DNA from: Rhyacophila brunnea
Taxonomy: Eukaryota > Arthropoda > Insecta > Trichoptera > Rhyacophilidae
Length of the DNA stretch: 64,000 nucleotides
Direction of reading: 5' to 3'
Assembly: GCA_022495005.1 (NCBI GenBank)
Contig: JAGYXB010001004.1
Span: 62,001-126,000, forward strand
Shown: one piece after another, positions 48,405 to 60,246 of the stretch
Numbering within the stretch: position 1 is the first letter of the stretch
Layout of the letters: each line of letters begins with the position of its first letter
Made by a program: the position numbers and the translations under genes
Notes under the pieces: generated by a model
What the model saw: only the letters and a program-made list of their open reading frames with translations
What the model was told of the DNA's origin: nothing
Database searches by the model: none

Positions 48405-48445
48405 GATAATATCTCGAATGGCTAAAATATCGAATGCCGAAAACC
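48405..48445 (+). repeat. Degenerate CCCGAA-type scrap
   Basis: AATATCTCGAATGGCTAAAATATCGAATGCCGAAA keeps the ~15-bp periodicity with decay. Confidence 0.45.
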
Positions 48446-49424
48446 TAAAAATTGAATGTTATATACTATTATTCTCTGTAAATAGGTAAACTACATTCAA
48501 TTACAATGTCAAATTGGGTAGAGTGGCGACCCAAACCCATCTTGAGTAGGTATTCAAACAAGATTTTAGCCTAAAACTTTGTTGTACGTACCAATTGGTC
48601 AAGATATGGTCAGTACATCAAACTTCAGTTATGAATTTATAAATGGAAACATTTGCACAAACCTGTGAGTTTCTATTAGTTACATACGTATTATATACGT
48701 GATAACATAGATGAATATTACTTTGTGTGAAATTGCAGATTTATTTTAATACTTTGAACGCTAAGGTTAAAATTACAGGTTCTAAATTACGTTTACGGTA
48801 TTGTTGATTTATATATATATCTACGTTCAAAATTTTAAAACATGTTATTGTTTTAAATTCATTCAAATATGAATCCAAGATAGCAAAATAACGGAAAAGC
48901 AAGGTATTTTTTTCAATTTTATTGCTAATAAAAAGGGCGTCATTTTTATAGATTTAAAATAAAATATGTAAGAAAAATATTAGTATTTTTTGAATTTATT
49001 TATTACAAACATAATTTAAGTGAAAATAACTACAAATTAACTCACAATACATCGAAAATTATCAAAATGCATTACAAAAATAACCAAATAATTGTCCATT
49101 TTATCAATATATTTTAATGTTTTTTCAGAAGATAGACATTATATTACTCGTAATTAAAATAAAAAAATACAAATTGTCATTGAAATCATATTAATTTGTT
49201 TTTGTGGAAAAAGGTTGTCTTTTGTTAGACTATTTTGCGATGATTGGTTGATTTCCCCGTTATCTTGTATTATTAAATTATCAATATGTAGTCATTTTAG
49301 TAGGTCCTAAATATGTTTATACTGATGTTTCATGTTACATTAATTGATTCGTTTTTGAACGGATATTTTTTAAAGAAACCAAATTAATTTTTGGATTGAA
49401 AATTTTTCTGGTATAAATATATTA

Positions 49425-49500
49425 TCAGTTGACGATGCCCCATTGAAACGGAAGAAACCGATTCTTATTATTATTAGCCTACATAGAATAAGTACTACAC
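49425..49500 (-). repeat. GGCGGATGAAACC-type repeat, decayed copy
   Basis: CAGTTGACGATGCCCCATTG, then GAAACCGATT and ACATAGAATAAGTACTA, follows the order of the right arm at 59650-59742. Confidence 0.45.
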
Positions 49501-49686
49501 ATTATGTGGTATTTTGATAACACAGTTTATAATATGGTTAAATGTAAAATCACACTAAAATAATTTATTTAAATGTCATTAAAACTTTTAAGGTACCTAT
49601 TCATTTTTGTATAATCTTTCAATATTTTGTATCAAAATAGATTATTTGATTACGTCTTTAAAAAAACTTAAAACGACATTTTGAAT

Positions 49687-49760
49687 CAGTTGAAAATGTC
49701 CAATTGGATTGGATGAAACCGGTCATGTTTTATTATTAAACTACATGGAATAACTAGTAT
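49687..49760 (-). repeat. GGCGGATGAAACC-type repeat copy
   Basis: CAGTTGAAAATGTCCAATTG, GGATGAAACCGGTC, then ATGGAATAACTAGTA; same order and spacing as the right arm at 59650-59742. Confidence 0.55.
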
Positions 49761-50110
49761 AAGTATATTGTGTTTTATATTTAATAATTCTGAAGTTTTC
49801 ATTGAATACAAATCTAAAGAATATTTTTAGTACAACACGTTTTATGAGAAAAAACAAGACGAAATATACACACACGAAATTGCGAACAAATAATTGATGC
49901 GTTCAGAGAAGAAATTTAATCACGCGAAATGTTTTTTATTGTTCTGTGGTCCGTGATTTTTTTGTGCTTGTTTCTGTAGATTGTAATTTGTATAAATATA
50001 TATTAAAAATATTTTTTGGATTTCGTTATTTAATGAAATAATCCTGGAATCAGGTACTCTAATTTGCTTCCCTTGCTAATTTAATCAGGCAAGAACAATA
50101 CATTATTAGA

Positions 50111-50378
50111 GTGCCGGACGAAATCTCGAAGGCTGAAATCCCGAATGCCGAAATCCCGAGTGGCCGAAATCCCGAATGGCCAAAATCCCGAAAGCCGAAA
50201 TCCCGAAAAAAAAAAAAACAAACAGTAACAATTGCGCAATCTTAACACTTATCTTGAATCGCGCAAATTTTACAAGAGAGACAAAAAACCATTTTTTGTA
50301 GAACAAATGGGTTTTTGTTACTGTTCGTATTTTTTTCAGCCATTCGGGATTTCAGCGTTCGGGATTTTGGTATTCGAA
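50111..50378. mobile_element. CCCGAA-type inverted element
   Basis: Left arm GTGCCGGACGAAATCTCG plus repeated units. The core has CAATTGCGCAA, ACAAGAGAGACAAAAAACCA and AAACCATTTTTTGTAGAAC. The right arm is shorter (GGGATTTCAGCGTTCGGGAT). The copy's right end is decayed; no target duplication seen. Confidence 0.75.
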
Positions 50379-52731
50379 TGAATCTAACCTTTTTTTATTC
50401 GACATATAATATTATAATATTTCGCACCCGGTTAGAAACATATTTCTGACGTGTATGCCCAGTATACGTATATTTTATAATATATTGTTATACTCCACTT
50501 TATATAAATATATCATTTGATTAAAAATAAATCTACAAAAACATTGAAACTAAATAAAACTGTATCAGAATAGATAAGTACGTAAAGACAACTTCCGCTG
50601 TGCAGCTGAATCCATTACCGTTTCGAATCTGACATTTTTATTTTATTTTAGAAATACCTAAGAACTGTAGGTATATAGGTAGTGATTTTATGTAAGGCTA
50701 AAAAACAATATCCCTGGATTTTTCATTTTGAATATAGGTATTGGAGTTTTTTTTGGTGGACGCTTTAAAAATAAATTTCATTACACGTTTCATATACATA
50801 TTTCTTTTACCTCGGAGCGTCGTTGATAGGTAAATACGCATTGTTCAAATATTTAATCTAAGGAATGCGAATGCGAATTTAGGTGCAAAAATGTAGGAAA
50901 GAAAAACGCGCAAACTTAAACGGAATCAATCGAGCAGAAATTTTTATCCATCTAACTGTAAGCCCTTTCAGAGAATTTCGATAAAAAAGGTTAACAAAAA
51001 AGTAATGTTTTTGACATTCATCATTTTATATTTTAATGCGTATGTTGCAATTTATTTTTTTTAAATTTGTGAATAACATTTTTTACACATTAAGCAATTA
51101 TTTAAAAAAATATTTTACTGGCAACATTTAATATAATAAAATCAGTGTTGACAATTTACAAAAATAAATTATATACATTGTAATACGCTATTTGTAATGA
51201 GGTCTCCCGTGCGACAAATTTATCAAAATAATTTTTATAATAATATTATCTATTGATTTATATTGGACTAAATAGTTTAGCAAAATCCTCAGTATTTTGT
51301 ACCAACAAAATTAAAATATTATTAATAATTAAAGACCATAATAACTTCACTTTACGTAATATCATAGTTATTACAAAATTCATAATGGATTACCCACCAT
51401 TTCATATACGTTATTGGCGCCGATTATGTATCATAAATCCCATTCCATATTTCCACCCTACCTACATACACACTCATTGTTGTCATTCAAGAATTTTAAT
51501 CAACGAATGACTCTACAATCGTGTTTGCAATTCAGTTATCTTCAGACCACCAAAGCATCAAGACTTTTACTAGTTTGTTAGCCCATAGCGTCATCAAATA
51601 AGTAGTTCAATTACTACGAGTTACCTTTTGCCCAATGCCGTATCAATCACCGTAGTTCGTAAACAACTGTAAATCGTAAATTATTAGTTGTTGCACTGTA
51701 GGATGCCGCTTAACAAAAGTATTTTAATAATTCACCGGAAACCGGAATTTAAATAATGGTAGCACATCTGATCACCATAATAAGTTTTGATAAACTATCA
51801 ACTAGGGTCCCTGGTTAATTAGTTTTATATTGCGCCAATTGTGATAGATCCTTCTCAATAATTTTAAAATGATAAATAGTAATAGTAAACAAAAATATTG
51901 TGATTCCTTAATAAATATATATTTAATTCAATAGAATGAGAAGGTACGGTGGAGATAAGTTCATATTATATTATTATATATTATTGAAATGGCATAATAT
52001 TAATAGTGTTTTTCAATCTGTTTCTACCTATCAATAGTTGTACAGTTATTGTATATTTTGTATCTAAACTTCTTTATTCATTCTTAAATACCAAGGATTT
52101 ATTCTCTTTCAAATAGGTAATTCTTCTATTGATATGTTGAATACCTCCATTCAGGAATTGTTATTATATAACGTTTTTATTAGCTCGTATTCTTATTTGT
52201 CCGATGGTTGTTTATCTATTACAAATCTTGCAATCGATTTTTAACTAACTTCCCGACTAGCTAGACATTGGAAACTTTTTGAATATATCAGAACACGACG
52301 ACAATGCATTATTTTAATACTTTTGGCCATCTTTAAGTAGAATTGAATTAATTTTCAGTTAAATCTATTTTGTATGAAAAGTTATTTCGGAAGAAATCCG
52401 TAATCCAATCCGCTAAGTGGGCGGTCCTAGCAACAAAATTATTAATATATACGTACATTACCATGGAAATCAAAATAACATTTAAGTATTCTATATTATT
52501 GTTTGTTTGTTTTTTATTTACTTCATATTAAGTACAAGTTTGAGCATAATAATTCAACAGAAAATTTAAAAACGTTGTAGGTATATAAAAAGTTCTTTTT
52601 ATCTTGTAATTATTTTGTTATAAACCTAATTAATTTGTTTTTATAATATGATCTGCTTTTTTATTTTATCCTACCTTTTCTATTTTTATTTAAAATTTAA
52701 TAATAAATTGTATTCTGTTATAAAATATAAT
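50379..52731. other. Gene-free AT-rich stretch
   Basis: No supported feature on either strand. Confidence 0.4.
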
Positions 52732-53025
52732 ATATTATATAAGCGTTTCTCAACTGGTGGTCTGTTTAATTTTTTTGGTGGCCCTTGAATTTTTGCCATT
52801 CAAATGCATAAGCTAAAAATTTTAATAAAATCTTCAAAATCCATGCATCTGCAAGTGTTTGTGTTTTTATTCTTTAAATAGATTAATGGTTTTACGTGAA
52901 GAAATCAACAGCGATCAGATATATTACAATAATATATTATATTTATTTCTGCGTTGGTGGTCCGCAAAGCGTCTCTCATATTTTCAGTGGTCCGCTGGTG
53001 TAAAAAGATTGAGAAACATATTACA
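52732..53025. mobile_element. hAT MITE with GTTTCTCAA ends
   Basis: The element runs 52740-53017. The left end GCGTTTCTCAACTGGTGGTC and the right end (complement GTTTCTCAATCTTTTTACAC) are of the widespread hAT 'GTTTCTCAAC' type, with TGGTCCGC motifs inside. Flanking ATATTATA (52732-52739) and ATATTACA (53018-53025) match at 7 of 8 positions, a plausible 8-bp duplication. Confidence 0.65.
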
Positions 53026-53137
53026 ATTTTATATGTTAATATTATTGTTCTAAGTAATCTAAATGCTCAATTTTAGTACTATATTTTGTTTATTTTCTTT
53101 CATTTATGCGTGCTTGCGTAGTTTATAAATAAATAAA

Positions 53138-53285
53138 TCAGTTAACAATATCCCATTGAGGCGGAAAAATGTGTTCCGGATGATTATCAAATTATATGAA
53201 ATAAGTAAATACCTGCCAGATGTTATATTTTTTTTAAAATCAATACCATATCTTTCCACCTGAATTGATAGTTAACGCAGTTATA
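53138..53285 (-). repeat. GGCGGATGAAACC-type repeat, decayed copy with flank
   Basis: CAGTTAACAATATCCCATTGAGGCGG, then ATGAAATAAGTAAATA. Downstream CACCTGAATTGATAGTTAAC matches CACCATGAATTGACAGTTAAC after the 59.6-kb copy, so the family is longer than the core. Confidence 0.45.
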
Positions 53286-55730
53286 GAAAGAGTAGACTAG
53301 GGCGCCTAGATAGTAGATTAGACACTTATTACCAATAATTGAAATAGATACTATTGTACGAAAGGGAATAAGAGATACGCCAAAACTCACTACTTTTCAG
53401 AAGAACCATAAAAAATTTGAGTGTTTGACAATTATAATTTTATAAAGGAATTTCCATAAGTTGGATCTAGTAGTAATATAAATAAAAAAGTCAAAGATTA
53501 AATTAAACAATAATGTGTTCATATGTGATAAATTATATTCTATAATATAAATGAATTGATACAATTATATTATAAATAGATACATCAATTAATTAAAATT
53601 AAGACTAAATTGATTACAAAGCTTTATAGAAAAGTAAATCCAATACAAAATATCAACACAAGCGACAAAGTCTAGTGATTTATTTAACTTTTATTCCTGT
53701 ATTAGCCTTTGCTCTAAATAATCATTATTCATAGACCTAAGGCGATTTCCTGCGATGTTCTTTCTTTGTGGAAAAGTTCCGCTAAGAGCTTTTGTGAAAA
53801 GAATGGAAGAGAGAAGAGGAAAAAAGTGAGTCAGACACAAAACAAATTCCGCCGGCGGGGTTGACAGTCAACCAGTCAGTTAACCACAACTTTCAGCCAT
53901 TTCTTAACTTCTTCATGGGGTGATGTTGCTATCACTCTTAGAACATTTTTATAACTTTAAAGATAAGCGAACAAAAAGCGTCGGATTTCGTCCATTTGTC
54001 AAAGTTTCGCGGTTTTTTTATTACGTTATTAATACTTTTGTCCACTCGCGCATAGAAAAATGTGTTCTACGTTGATATTAAGTAAAGTTACCACTTTGCA
54101 CAGTTTTAAATTATGTACATATGGATTTATTAAACTATTTTTTTTATTCAATACACAATTCACAAGACTCGAGAGTGCAACATTTTTTATTGAATATACG
54201 TAATTTGAAAATACTTCTGATATATACCTAGTAGAAATAATAAGTATAATATGACACCTGGAGGGTCTCGAGCCTACATCCACTGGATTTGCGCCAATGT
54301 ACTTTACTAATATGCCAAGTGCGTTATATCTAATTACGATGAAATTAGCTAGTAGTACATACATCTTGAAGCGCTTTACAAATTACTTTAATTTTCGGCA
54401 ATCGGGTTTTGTGGTTTGAATCAAGGCACCAATAATAGGTAGGTACTTGTTTTAATTACCAGCCGAAGTCAGTATCTCTCCATATTTTAGTTATGTACGC
54501 ACTTGATAATAATTCTATAAACTATTTTTTTTTTCAACTAATAATTTAAAAGATTTTAGAATGTCACATACTAAACGTAAACGGCAAGTGACGGCAATCT
54601 CTCATCTAGTCTCTTCCTGCTTTTCCTTCTATTGGAGCCGACGCATTGCTGAGTTGCCGTCGTCCTTTCTCATTTGATCATTTCACATTAGATCCCAACA
54701 ATATGTATTCTTTTTACATCTAATCAATGTTGTACTTAAAGTTAATCTTAATTATCACATATTAAGTTGAAACTTACTCTTAGTTATAAGATCGCCCGAA
54801 GTCAGTTCCGGTTTAATCACTGAATAACAATCAATCTAATAGATGTCACTACATAAGAGTTAGAATGTCGAATTTGGGGGACGCTGGATCAACAGTGAAA
54901 TTCAGATTGGAAAAGTATTAATTCAATAGTAGATTGATTGACACTACTTTTATTTTAATAAAGTTGAAGGTTTTCATTGCGTTTAATTTATTCACTTGTA
55001 TGACGGCAAAGTGTAATTTAATGTAATAAAAACAAAAGCAACATAAAATCACTTTGTCAAAAATAGTTCTCATCGAAGAGACATCGGTAGAACCTCAATC
55101 CATGCTAGCGCGTTCTTATAAACTCGGTGGGCGATGTAAAGAAGTCATACTCGACGGAAGTATGTGAATTTAACATCCAATAATATGCATTATTAAAACC
55201 ATTGAAATCAGTTTAACATTTTTTCGTGCGCATGCATCAAATAACTAAATTGTGTATGGTGTCCTAATAATTGCACAACGCTAATGAAAGGGTTTAAATT
55301 AAACCACTGATAACATGCAATTATAATTGGACTTTTAATATAAAAACTTTGGTGTTTGAGGAAGTATTAAAATATACGTAAAATATTATTTTTATTAAAT
55401 GAAAAATATCAGACTCACGTTTTTGCAAACAAAGGTTTAGTCAGTTATATAATAGGTAAATATAGATTTTATACTTTTAATTATTTTGTCAGTTGTAATA
55501 TACTATTTAATAGTCTTAGCTGTCAAAACATTATAATATAATATTAGTTAAGATAAATAACGTTGTAATCTATGACGACAATGTGCTTAGGATTGCTTTA
55601 CATTTTAAATGATCATTATGTTGATTTTACTTCTCCGAGCATTTATAGATAGTTTTAACTTAGGTACTGATTTCATTGTAATAACCAACTAACGGTACTT
55701 CAGTGAAACGGCAAATAATTTTTAACTATA
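53286..55730. other. Gene-poor stretch with a GC-richer island at 53740-53960
   Basis: The island includes a 24-codon ATG frame (MFFLCGKVPLRAFVKRMEER) from 53756 that meets AAAAAAGTGAGT, so a tiny first exon is conceivable. It also has CAAATTCCGCCGGCGGGG. Not enough to call a gene. Confidence 0.3.
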
Positions 55731-56054
55731 TTTGTGACGAAATTTTGGACTCGCTGCCAATCGGAGTGCGAACGTCGTGCTGTGAACACGTCAATTTGTT
55801 TCGTGATGGCGACGGGGGTATTAATTCTTAAATCGTGTAAAGATGACTAAAAAACGTTACCAATTTACATGAAAAAGAAAACATGTTAATGAATATATTA
55901 TTATTGTTACTAATATAATAATAAACAGAATATTAAATGGATGCATGTTGGATTTATATGACAAATTATATTTCGTTTGGCACACGTCATTTGCACAATC
56001 CGCGCATCGCCTAGCAACGATCTTTTTAGACCATGCCTCAACTGAGGTATAGCC
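55731..56054 (+). repeat. ~300-bp interspersed repeat, copy 2
   Basis: Partner of 21787-22092, same orientation. Ends CCATGCCTCAACTGAGGTAT with a CCTCAACTGAGG-type hairpin. Confidence 0.75.
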
Positions 56055-56356
56055 TTAATTGTTTATTCCTACCATTCATGGTATTTGATTTATTGTTAGA
56101 AATGTTATTTCTGCAGCATATTAATTAAAAAAAATACCATTTTTATCAAAAATCAAATTAAAATTATAATCTTCGCCTCCCCAAAAGCCAAAGTATTAAA
56201 CATCAAACGATATCTCGTTACATTTTTACGAGCTCTTCAATTAAAGCCATATTCAAAATGAAAAACTTCAAAGGAACGGATGACTAGATAAAAAAAACGA
56301 AAGTGACATATTTCAAAGCAGACCACCTGATTCTCCCAAACCAATAAATCATACTT

Positions 56357-56613
56357 AACGTGACTGAGAGATATCATCGTCTTTACGATATAAAAGGTCG
56401 ATTGGTGATTATACAATCCGCCTTTCTCAGAGGGAACAGTGTGGGCGGTTATTTAGGAGGCTTTCTAGGAAGGCTAAGGATGATTCCGCCCTGAACCGAA
56501 AAAGAACCTTCTCGGCCATCTTTTCAATTGAACTTCCAATAATTTCGTCGACGCTTTTTGCCGAAGACAATACGTTCACGAATGCCTTTGGGTATTTTAG
56601 GAGTTTAATTTAA
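56357..56613. other. GC-richer island open on both strands; possible exon
   Basis: The + strand is open for more than 80 codons to TAA at 56611 (containing KAKDDSALNRKRTFSAIFSI). The - strand is open for 60 codons, 56609 down to TGA at 56427, with the more protein-like sequence FVNVLSSAKSVDEIIGSSIE, KMAEKVLFRFRAESSLAFLE, SLLNNRPHCSL. Neither frame has an early ATG, so an exon would need splicing. A conserved non-coding element is the alternative. No family recognised. Confidence 0.3.
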
Positions 56614-57950
56614 GTTCGACTGAAACATAGCAAAGACGGCGTCGAAAAAAAGATAATAAAATATTCAAATTAGTTTTCATTAGTAAAGACATTTTAATAT
56701 TATATATCTATATGTTCATTATTGCTTGAGACTGTCCAAGTTATTTATTATAATTGAGGTGTTATCGTGTGTTCTTCTTAATTCTATACTTTTGGAGGTT
56801 TAAGCTTTGCTTATCAAGAAAAAATAATGAACCTGAAAAAATAATGAATGAAATAGTTACCTAATGTACAAAAATATATCAATAGAGTAAAACGTTGATA
56901 GTCATTATCATAATTATTGGTTCTACAATTCAAATATTCATAAATATAATATATAACAGCAATTTAATTTAATTATTTAAAAAATACAAATACTTAGATC
57001 CCGCATTTTCAGAAAAATCAATTGCGTCAAAATATTAAATATTTCAACCTTTGCCAGCTGTTCCGCGCTGTAAATTGAAAAGCTCCCACACTGTAAGTAT
57101 ATAATAATATTATATTTATTATTTCGCATAAGTACCTAGTTCCCAAATTCAAATATTATATTTCATTGTTATAAAATTAATGCAAATATCTTTATTATTA
57201 TTATATTATTTGTTAGGAAATATGAAAAACCCGAAAATATTTCACAGTTGATTTTCGATGTGCAATATTTTAGGTTATATTTTTTTTTAATGAAAATAAG
57301 ATATTCTATTGACAGCTCCCACAAATATTAATATAGCGATATATAAATGTGAAAATTAATAAAGTTGTCTGCATGACATACGTACATTTCATAATTTTTA
57401 TCTCTGCTTGATTAAAGTGAGAATAAGTAATGATTTATTTTAAATTTAATAAAATGTATAAACATGAAATAAGATATATAGTATGTTGGATACTGTATAG
57501 ATAGGCAACATAATTCAATATGCATCCGGTTTTCCGTAAAAATAGTCGTAAAGTTCTTCATTCCAATCGCCACTTAGTCATTAAAAGGACTTATTTTAAT
57601 AGCGGGCTATTTTAAATTTCCTATAAAATTTCGGTAAAATATTCATTACTTACAAAACGCGTTAAAACTTTAATATAACGAGGTTTACGATTCAACTTTA
57701 CAACTTTGCTTTGGTAAATTTTATAACGGGTTTATAAATACATGATCAAAATAATACGATGACCTCTATATAACATTCTTAATAACATAATATCAATTAA
57801 TATTTTTTTTACGTGGCTGTATGTATTTGGCTATAAGTAATTATATACTATTTTAGTAATCAAGCATTTCTATAATATAAATCATACGTTTGTTATGTAT
57901 ATTTAATTTTTTTTTCACTTACATAAAATACATATTTTGTTAAATAATAC
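56614..57950. other. Gene-free AT-rich stretch
   Basis: Nothing identifiable on either strand. Confidence 0.4.
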
Positions 57951-58204
57951 AAATCGTCGTTGAAACTAGAAAATTGTGTAACTCCAAAAACACTACTTTA
58001 CAGGAGAGACAAAAAACATTATGGTTTCCTATACAAATGTATGGTTTTGGAGTGAAATCATCCATGATTTAACAATGATACAATTTTTCTGGAATCACAA
58101 AATTTGCAAGACGGATAGATATTATCAACGGCCACTAGATGGCATTCAAAGTCAATTTTCGATTAAAACGGAGTTACACAATTTTCTAGTTTCAACGACG
58201 AAAT
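57951..58204. mobile_element. MITE with 31-bp perfect inverted ends
   Basis: The element runs 57955-58200. Left CGTCGTTGAAACTAGAAAAT, continuing TTGTGTAACTCC, is matched exactly at the right end in inverted form. AAAT flanks both sides and may be a 4-bp duplication. The interior holds ACAGGAGAGACAAAAAACATT, a motif also found in the CCCGAA elements. Non-coding; an open frame inside (58021-58221) is incidental. Confidence 0.8.
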
Positions 58205-58624
58205 ATGTCATACGCTATTAGTTTTCTACCCCCATCTGTTTCATTCCATTGGAGTAGTATATTGTATTATTTTTAGTATTCATATCGGTAGTAAATTCCA
58301 TTTTTTGCAAAGATATCAAATTGGGCTATTTATGAATGGATGGTGTTGAAAGCGAATTCTCACACAATTGGAAACATTTATTATAATATGCGAATGGGTT
58401 GACTTTTCTTTAAAATTTTCTTCTGTTTGCTCTTGTAAGACTAATTATGAATACCCACGCAAGTTTCTAACTGAGTTTGTAGGGGTATTATTATAAATAG
58501 ATATACTATTGAAATTTAGAGCCATAAGAAATATCAAACGATTGAATCAAAATATTGAAATAAAATATTGTTGTAATCTATGTTTATTATATCGACCAAA
58601 TCGTTATAATTGACTGGATTCATA

Positions 58625-58735
58625 TAGGAAGACCCGGTAACTGAAGAAGTGTGGCGAGAGACCGGAGTGAGTGGAGAGCGGATGTGGAGGAGGCCAAATC
58701 CCACCCCGGGATGTAGCGCCGTGGAAGAAGAAATC
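58625..58735 (+). mobile_element. LINE 3' end, short relic
   Basis: Frame ARDRSEWRADVEEAKSHPGM followed by TAG (58714) is the extreme C-terminus typical of RTE-like LINE proteins. A GTGGAAGAAGAA tail follows. Confidence 0.75.
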
Positions 58736-59536
58736 GTTATAATATTACACTATTTTATTTTTGAGTCACATAGAAATTAAATTATGAAAGATACATTATG
58801 TATTGAAATAAGCCAGGATTTAGCACAAAGGCAAGGACTCAACTCTATTTCGTTTTGATTATAATACGAAACGTGCCATAATACGTAGCAGCGAATAATT
58901 ACAAGAAATTGCTATTTTTTAGGATTACATTCACAAACATCATAATTTAAGAAGAAAACCCAATTATGATATCGTGTATTAAATATTTATACAATATCAC
59001 ATGAGGCAATTCATGACTAGTAGATAGCCCGAATATGCACAATAATTGAAGATCTTGGCATAAAAACAGCAAATGTCACAAAACACTTTTTTTTCAGGAG
59101 AGGGTAAAAACATAATATCTTGGTTGTCAAATAAAATTTTATTAATTTGACAATGAGAAATTATAGAGAAACCGTATATGCACTATAGGAATGTAAAAAA
59201 AAAAAAAAATTTATTTCGGTTAAATGGATATTTAAAAAAGAATGAGTGTGATATTTGCTGTTTTTATACAATTTTTGGACATTTGTTGTTTTTATTGCAA
59301 AATTGAAAAGATCGAAATGTAAATAGTATGACTAAAACTATAATTTTATTAAATAAAATAAAGAATATATATTTCTGTTATTTTTTAATCATAATACAAC
59401 TTTTAATAAGGTTTAGACATATTATTTACCTATTTACAAACGATTTCAATGTTTCTAAAAAATCAAGAATTAAATATTTGAAAAAATGTTTTAATGATGT
59501 GCAGGTTAATACTGATAAGCTTCATATTATTATTAT

Positions 59537-59742
59537 TGATTTAATTTAATAAAACACATTTTTTAGTATCTACTTATTCCACTTTCAATAAATAAATCTG
59601 GACCGGTTTCGTCCGCCTCTATTTTTCTGCCAACTGTTTTCAACAGTTGAAAATGTCCCTCTAAGGCGGATGAAACCTATCCAGATTTATTTATTAAAAG
59701 TGGAATAAGTAGTAAAAAAATGTGTTTTATTAAATTAAATCA
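59537..59742. repeat. Palindrome of the GGCGGATGAAACC repeat, nested
   Basis: Two inverted arms of about 95 bp: TGATTTAATTTAATAAAACACA, ACTTATTCCACTTTCAATAA, GGACCGGTTTCGTCCGCCTC, then the mirror order with CTAAGGCGGATGAAACC. The centre has AACTGTTTTCAACAGTT, itself a hairpin. Half copies at 1849, 49425, 49687 and 53138. Confidence 0.8.
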
Positions 59743-59886
59743 TTAACACAATGGATTTTCACCATGAATTGACAGTTAACACGAAAAAAAAAACCGATTA
59801 GCTTTGTCTGACACCTTCACTATCAGCAAATTAAACGATACATTTATTGGGTTTTGTAAATATTTAGCTAATTTTAAAATATTTTT

Positions 59887-60246
59887 TTATTTAGCTCCTT
59901 TCAATGGAACTAATCCACCATATGTTGTTTTAAATGCAATCGTGACTTGCATTCGATTTTTATTCACTAGGTACATTGAATCTATCCCACATCCTAGAGA
60001 GAAACTGAAATGTTCGCAAAGCACTTCTCCCTTACTAGCCTGGTCTATTTTGTACATTATAACTAGCCTACAAATTTTTACCGAAAAATGCCAAAATTTT
60101 AACCTACGAGTATATTTCATATTAAAAAAACCTTTTTCTCCGGTCTCTTTAGATTTTATAATGAAGGGCCCAGAATTTTCCTTATAACATCCAACTGAAC
60201 AATAATGAAAGTCACCGTTATTTGGTAAAAACGTTGCATGGTTTTG
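59887..60246 (-). pseudogene. Degenerate THAP-like DNA-binding domain inside a transposon
   Basis: An open - strand frame of 119 codons without a good ATG start. Residue spacing suggests a THAP zinc domain (C2CH): C16 and C20 in HYCSVGC, W52 in RLKFWHFSVKI, then C77, H79 and F80 in GEVLCEHF, and P114 in GLVPLKGAK. THAP domains have Cys-x2-4-Cys, a Trp, Cys-x2-His-Phe and a C-terminal A/L-V-P motif. Here the second pair is one residue short, consistent with decay. P-superfamily transposases carry such a domain at the N-terminus, and the frame lies inside the inverted repeats at 59041-60661. The family call is tentative; an opposite-strand frame (59804-60187) reads less like a protein. Confidence 0.35.

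Noticed and set aside
59804..60187. 127-codon + strand frame opposite the THAP-like frame
   Set aside because: No good ATG and no motif; the - strand reading has the ordered Cys/Trp/His residues.
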